Assembly: GCA_041740995.1 (NCBI GenBank)
Contig: JBGSKY010000172.1
Span: 1 to 9,019 of the forward strand
Origin: JBGSKY01 sp041740995
GTDB taxonomy: Bacteria; Planctomycetota; Planctomycetia; Pirellulales; Pirellulaceae
Direction: 5' to 3'
DNA: 9,019 nucleotides
Part shown: piece by piece, positions 6,378 to 9,019 of the stretch
How the letters are laid out: the number at the start of each line of letters is the position of its first letter
How positions within the stretch are numbered: position 1 is the first letter of the stretch
The notes under the pieces: generated by a model
Database searches by the model: none
Told to the model about the DNA's origin: nothing
Seen by the model: the letters and a program-made list of their open reading frames with translations, nothing else
Translations under genes and position numbers: made by a program

Positions 6378-8023
6378 TGATTCACCTGGACCGCGGGAAA
6401 TCCGCCGATATAGACCGGATCGACCATCGACTGTTCTGTCCTGTCGTCATCGTTCATCGCGTCTTGAAAAAAGAGACCATCGACCGACTCCTCGGAATCG
6501 TAGCCGAGGTCTGACAAATCGATCGCAACCGCGATCGCTCGAAAGTGCAAATGCTGATTCAAAGGAGTGTGATCGACCGTCGCCAAATCAGCCAGCGAAT
6601 GAACGGGGCCGCGATGCTGCATCACACCGAACCCCACGACCTGCCTTGCTTCTGGTGAGATTAATGAAATGTCAAATTGCTTCACCGTCAACGACCGCAG
6701 TCCTTGACGAAATTCCAGAGGGCTAACATGAAACGCATCGCCCGTCAGTGGATTCGAATAAGACTGAAGTTCAAACAGCACCAAATCGGGTCCAATGGAG
6801 TTGATGACTGGAGTTGAAAATCGAATGCCCAACCCAGGAGTCGCGTCGGTAGGACTTTCGCTCAAGGGAATTTTTGCCCCACCGGGATTGATCAATCCGG
6901 TATCAAGCCAGCGATCCAAAGCGAGCACATCATCGAAAGGCTTCTCGTCGTCATACTCGTACGCAATCGTAAGCACTCGCTCCGATTCGTTGGTTCGATA
7001 GCTTGCGACAACCGCTGGTATCAATTCATCGATGTCGTAGTCGTAAACGTTTCCGCCACGTTGGACTGACAACCGACGCAGTTCGCGAACATCACCAGCG
7101 GTCATCTCGGCAGCCTCATAGCCGACAATGCGATCGCGTAACCCGTAACGATACTGCTCTGCGTCAAAGGAAACTTGACGAATGCCGATGTCTTTCTCAG
7201 CAGAATAGACGAGGGTGTCTCGATTCTTTAATAAGGTCGTTTTGACGGTTTCATCTGCATCGTTCGATTTCCCAACGACCTTAGCCTCGCCCTCAACGAC
7301 TTGAACCTCCGTCTCCCCTGATTCTCTTACGCTGACGGCGAACCGCGTCCCCAGGTCGATAACTTTTGCCAACGGGGTTTCGACTCGAAATCCTTCTGCG
7401 CCATCGGGTGCATGCACCGAGCAATTGCCGCTATCGAGATCAAGCTGGTCGTTTGAGGCGATCTTAAACATAGCGGGCGCATCAATGATTGCCGATGCGC
7501 CGCTAGGGAACCGCAACTCCACCGATCCACTCGTCAGCACGTAAGGACGGCTAAGATTCAACACGCTTCCCAACGTCGGTGACAACTCGCCGAAGAATTG
7601 TGCCGCATTGTTTTGTGACAGTCGTACCTTCGTTTCCACCATAGCGGTGGCGACGTCTTCGTCGATCGGCATAATTATCCGCGGCGAACCAATAAAACGT
7701 TCGGTCAGCAAGGCGAGACAGAACAACAGGGATGCAGCTAACGAGAGCTTCATCCAGGAACGAATCAACCAAGATGACTCACGGCCTGAAGGGCTAAAGG
7801 TTGAAGCCACTCCCGACGTCCGAACGGAGGCCAGCTTCTCGAGACCGAGATGGACGTCGACTTGATCAAGGTACTCGTTCCGCGCCGCTGGATCATCGAT
7901 CATCAACGCTTCCAGTCTCGCGAATTGCTCCGGCGTCATTTCACCCAAAAGAAGCTGATGCGTGATGGCGCGGAACTCGGCTCGCGACTCAACGTGATTT
8001 TCACTGATCGGTTTTTCGCTCAT
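6374..8023 (-). CDS. FecR domain membrane protein, putative anti-sigma factor or signal transducer
   Basis: A 549-residue protein starting at ATG 8023, which shares one base with the sigma stop codon (TGATG). GGAGG (8035-8031) lies seven bases upstream, better support than any further in-frame start. Residues 12-65 are the acidic helical cytoplasmic domain typical of planctomycete FecR proteins (LLLGEMTPEQFARLEALMIDDPAARNEYL, broken here as LLLGEMTPEQF and LEALMIDDPAARNEYL). One membrane segment lies at about 91-108. A FecR domain at about 163-250 (LTSGSVELRFPSGA, FRVETPLAKVIDLGTRFAV, VQVVEGEAKV) should face outward. The last 300 residues are unassigned. The segments GPDLVLFELQSYSN (411-424) and VDGLFFQDAMND (514-525), followed by DPVYIGGFP, resemble repeats found in secreted PEP-CTERM-type planctomycete proteins, though no C-terminal sorting tail is present. 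In FecR systems such proteins relay an outside signal to an ECF sigma factor. The overlapping sigma gene is the obvious partner. Translation is probably coupled to it. Confidence 0.88.
   Translation of the reverse strand: MSEKPISENHVESRAEFRAITHQLLLGEMTPEQFARLEALMIDDPAARNEYLDQVDVHLGLEKLASVRTSGVASTFSPSGRESSWLIRSWMKLSLAASLLFCLALLTERFIGSPRIIMPIDEDVATAMVETKVRLSQNNAAQFFGELSPTLGSVLNLSRPYVLTSGSVELRFPSGASAIIDAPAMFKIASNDQLDLDSGNCSVHAPDGAEGFRVETPLAKVIDLGTRFAVSVRESGETEVQVVEGEAKVVGKSNDADETVKTTLLKNRDTLVYSAEKDIGIRQVSFDAEQYRYGLRDRIVGYEAAEMTAGDVRELRRLSVQRGGNVYDYDIDELIPAVVASYRTNESERVLTIAYEYDDEKPFDDVLALDRWLDTGLINPGGAKIPLSESPTDATPGLGIRFSTPVINSIGPDLVLFELQSYSNPLTGDAFHVSPLEFRQGLRSLTVKQFDISLISPEARQVVGFGVMQHRGPVHSLADLATVDHTPLNQHLHFRAIAVAIDLSDLGYDSEESVDGLFFQDAMNDDDRTEQSMVDPVYIGGFPAVQVNQ
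6383..6387 (-). promoter_or_regulatory. Ribosome binding site for the cytochrome/DUF1553 gene
   Basis: AGGTG on the minus strand, five bases before the ATG at 6377 and inside the last codons of the FecR gene. With the ATGA overlap it supports coupled translation of the two membrane/exported proteins. Confidence 0.6.
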
Positions 8024-8571
8024 CAACTCGCCTCCATTGACAGTCGTCGCCGAACACAATCGGCAAGTCGCTGGCGCAAGATTGCCGCTCGGTTGTAGAG
8101 GGTCTGCAATGCTTTGCCCTGCTGTTTAGCAAATTCGTTCAGCGGAGCATCGTGCGAATAGAGGATATCGATCAATTGGCGGTCGGAAATTGGCAAACCG
8201 GCAACGCAAGCGCGAAGTGCATCCAACCGCGACGAAGCGATTGCGGGTCGGGCAGTCCGCTCTTCGCCCAGTCGATCCAGCATTTCGCTGCTAAACGTTA
8301 ATCGCTCGCGTGCCATGCGGCTGACGAAGTTGCGTACCTCAAATTTCGCAACGGCACACGCCCAAGTGAAAAAAATTCCCTCGTCCGTAAGCTGATCGAT
8401 TTTTCGCCACATCACCAAGCTACTTTTTTGAAAAACGTCTTCTGCGTCAGCATGATTTGGCAGCAAAAAAAATATGAACACGTATATCCGTTCACGATCG
8501 GCCGCGAACAGTTTCAAAAACCGCTCGTAGTCGATCAAGTCGACCGGTCTTTTCATCTTCTGCTCGCGCAT
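8023..8571 (-). CDS. ECF RNA polymerase sigma factor, Rhodopirellula/Verrucomicrobium family
   Basis: A 182-residue cytoplasmic protein of normal ECF length. Region 2 spans about 16-90: FLLPNHADAEDVFQKSSLVMWRK (split as FLLPNHADAEDVFQ and KSSLVMWRK) is the core-binding and -10 recognition signature, followed by FFTWACAVAKFEVRNF. Region 4 spans about 114-175: LDALRACVAGLP, DRQLIDILY, and the helix-turn-helix NEFAKQQGKALQTLYNRAAILRQ (N145-Q167), which reads the -35 box. The FxWA..AxFEVxNF pattern marks the planctomycete/verrucomicrobial subfamily. Starts are ambiguous: TTG 8574, ATG 8571 (chosen) and ATG 8553, within six codons; AGG in TAGGTTG lies 11 bases before 8571 and 8 before 8574. It is the first gene of the four-gene set, directly coupled to the FecR-like gene, so it probably answers that protein and may transcribe its own operon. 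A 42-base dyad lies in its leader. Confidence 0.92.
   Translation of the reverse strand: MREQKMKRPVDLIDYERFLKLFAADRERIYVFIFFLLPNHADAEDVFQKSSLVMWRKIDQLTDEGIFFTWACAVAKFEVRNFVSRMARERLTFSSEMLDRLGEERTARPAIASSRLDALRACVAGLPISDRQLIDILYSHDAPLNEFAKQQGKALQTLYNRAAILRQRLADCVRRRLSMEAS
8031..8035 (-). promoter_or_regulatory. Strong ribosome binding site that fixes the FecR start
   Basis: GGAGG on the minus strand, seven bases before ATG 8023 and within the last sigma codons (Met-Glu-Ala-Ser-stop). It decides the start in favour of the TGATG overlap over an upstream in-frame codon at 8059. Confidence 0.8.
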
Positions 8572-8604
8572 CAATAATTCAACCTACAAATCCAAATCAC
8601 CGAG

Positions 8605-8646
8605 GTTCGGGAGTTAACTTCCGCTGGGCAGTTAAACTTACCGAAC
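8605..8646 (-). promoter_or_regulatory. Large dyad/stem-loop in the leader of the sigma gene
   Basis: GTTCGG (8605-8610) pairs with CCGAAC (8641-8646), and AGTTAAC (8612-8618) pairs with GTTAAACT (8631-8638) with one bulged A, giving 13 paired positions around a 12-base centre. It lies 33 bases upstream of the sigma ATG. If transcribed it would form a 5' leader hairpin; as DNA it would make an operator-sized dyad. Either could regulate the operon. It also lies in the promoter region shared with the gene at 8783. Confidence 0.6.
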
Positions 8647-8715
8647 AAAAAGCAAAATTATTTGAAATGATCGATTCAGCCATTCTACCTTCGTGCGGTG
8701 TCATACAGATTGTTC

Positions 8716-8743
8716 AGGATAAGCTACCTGCGGTCACATTCAA
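8716..8743 (-). promoter_or_regulatory. Possible sigma-70-like promoter for the sigma/FecR operon
   Basis: On the minus strand TTGAAT (8743-8738) is followed after 16 bases by TATCCT (8721-8716). The match to the housekeeping consensus is fair only, and planctomycete promoters are poorly characterised. Transcription from here would include the 8605-8646 dyad in the leader. Confidence 0.25.
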
Positions 8744-8771
8744 TTATTCTCGCCCAATGAAAACCGAACAC

Positions 8772-8776
8772 AAGGA
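8772..8776 (+). promoter_or_regulatory. Ribosome binding site of the small signal-peptide ORF
   Basis: AAGGA, six bases before the ATG at 8783. It is well placed and supports real translation from that codon. Confidence 0.55.
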
Positions 8777-8782
8777 ATCAAA

Positions 8783-8998
8783 ATGAAAGGTTTTCTCGCA
8801 GTTTTCTACACCATATCCGCTTTCGCATTTGCGATTGCTGGCGATCCGAAAGGGCGAATAAAATTGGACGGGGGTAAACTATACCGCAACTGCTTTAGTA
8901 TTGAGCAAAAACGATCGTTTGTAGAGAATAGGTCTTCACCTAATTCGAAGTCCACCGTCGAAGGGAATCGACATGCTAGCTCTCAACGTCACGGATGA
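8783..8998 (+). CDS. Short exported ORF of unknown function, possibly a truncated gene
   Basis: A 71-residue reading frame with a well-spaced AAGGA. Residues 1-19 (MKGFLAVFYTISAFAFAIA) make a credible signal peptide with cleavage before GDPKG, which suggests a periplasmic or surface protein. Residues 20-42 look protein-like (GRIKLDGGKLYRN). From about residue 43 the sequence is basic, Ser/Asn-rich and looks like translated non-coding DNA, and the frame ends inside the next predicted ORF. I therefore suspect a once longer gene interrupted near 8905-8920, where a 12-base palindrome lies. An intact tiny secreted protein is the alternative. It is transcribed divergently from the sigma gene. I recognise no family. 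Confidence 0.45.
   Translation: MKGFLAVFYTISAFAFAIAGDPKGRIKLDGGKLYRNCFSIEQKRSFVENRSSPNSKSTVEGNRHASSQRHG
8909..8920. repeat. Perfect 12-base palindrome AAACGATCGTTT
   Basis: Self-complementary over all 12 bases. It lies where the small ORF at 8783 stops looking protein-like, so it may mark a junction or insertion target. It could equally be a binding site or chance. Confidence 0.45.
8957..8972 (+). promoter_or_regulatory. Hairpin displaying the ribosome binding site of the ORF at 8973
   Basis: GTCGA (8957-8961) and TCGAC (8968-8972) form a 5-bp stem whose 6-base loop AGGGAA is the Shine-Dalgarno sequence. The stem abuts the ATG, so it could modulate initiation. The stem is short, so chance is possible. 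Confidence 0.35.
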
Positions 8999-9019
8999 AC
9001 AGATTGTTACGCTTCGCCA
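8973..9019 (+). CDS. N-terminus of an unidentified protein, cut by the right edge
   Basis: ATG at 8973, preceded at six bases by AAGGGA, opens a frame of 15 complete codons (MLALNVTDEQIVTLR) that runs off the window. The phrase LxVTDEQIxxLR is the sort of amphipathic opening found in helix-turn-helix proteins, including some transposases, but 15 residues cannot identify a family. It overlaps the 3' end of the small ORF at 8783 in another frame, which fits the idea that that ORF is broken by or next to an unrelated gene. Confidence 0.4.
   Translation, partial: MLALNVTDEQIVTLR

Noticed and set aside
8024..8059. Upstream in-frame start for the FecR protein adding 12 residues (MCSATTVNGGEL)
   Set aside because: It lacks the GGAGG that stands seven bases before 8023 and would overlap the sigma helix-turn-helix end; the TGATG start is better supported.

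Overview
The window looks like a piece of a Planctomycetota chromosome, most likely a Rhodopirellula-like member of the Pirellulales. This is inferred from gene content. A Rhodopirellula/Verrucomicrobium-type ECF sigma factor, a FecR-like membrane protein, a planctomycete cytochrome C/DUF1549/DUF1553 protein and a DUF1501 protein lie in a row on the minus strand. These families are massively expanded in planctomycetes and rare elsewhere.

Layout from right to left, following transcription of the main operon. At 8571-8023 is the ECF sigma factor. At 8023-6374 is a single-pass membrane protein with a FecR domain, whose start overlaps the sigma stop codon by one base (TGATG) behind a GGAGG ribosome binding site. 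At 6377-2670 is a 1235-residue exported protein with LamG, PA14-like, c-type cytochrome, DUF1549 and DUF1553 parts; its start overlaps the FecR gene by four bases (ATGA). After a 107-base gap holding a long inverted repeat, 2562-1261 encodes a DUF1501 protein with a twin-arginine-type leader. A 549-base non-coding stretch with several short hairpins follows. Then a secreted GH10 glycoside hydrolase (endo-1,4-beta-xylanase family) starts at 711 and runs off the left edge.

At the right edge, reading the other way, are a short signal-peptide ORF (8783-8998) and the first 15 codons of another ORF (from 8973). Their overlap, and the loss of protein-like sequence in the first, suggest a broken gene next to an inserted or unrelated one.

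How the genes may work together: the sigma and FecR-like proteins form a plausible surface-signalling pair. It would control an exported pair (cytochrome/DUF1549/DUF1553 plus DUF1501) that recurs in planctomycetes and has no settled biochemical function. The LamG and PA14-like modules and the neighbouring GH10 enzyme fit a role in sensing or processing polysaccharide, but this is inference. The least expected signals are non-coding: a 16-base-pair interrupted inverted repeat between the last two operon genes, and a 42-base dyad just upstream of the sigma gene.
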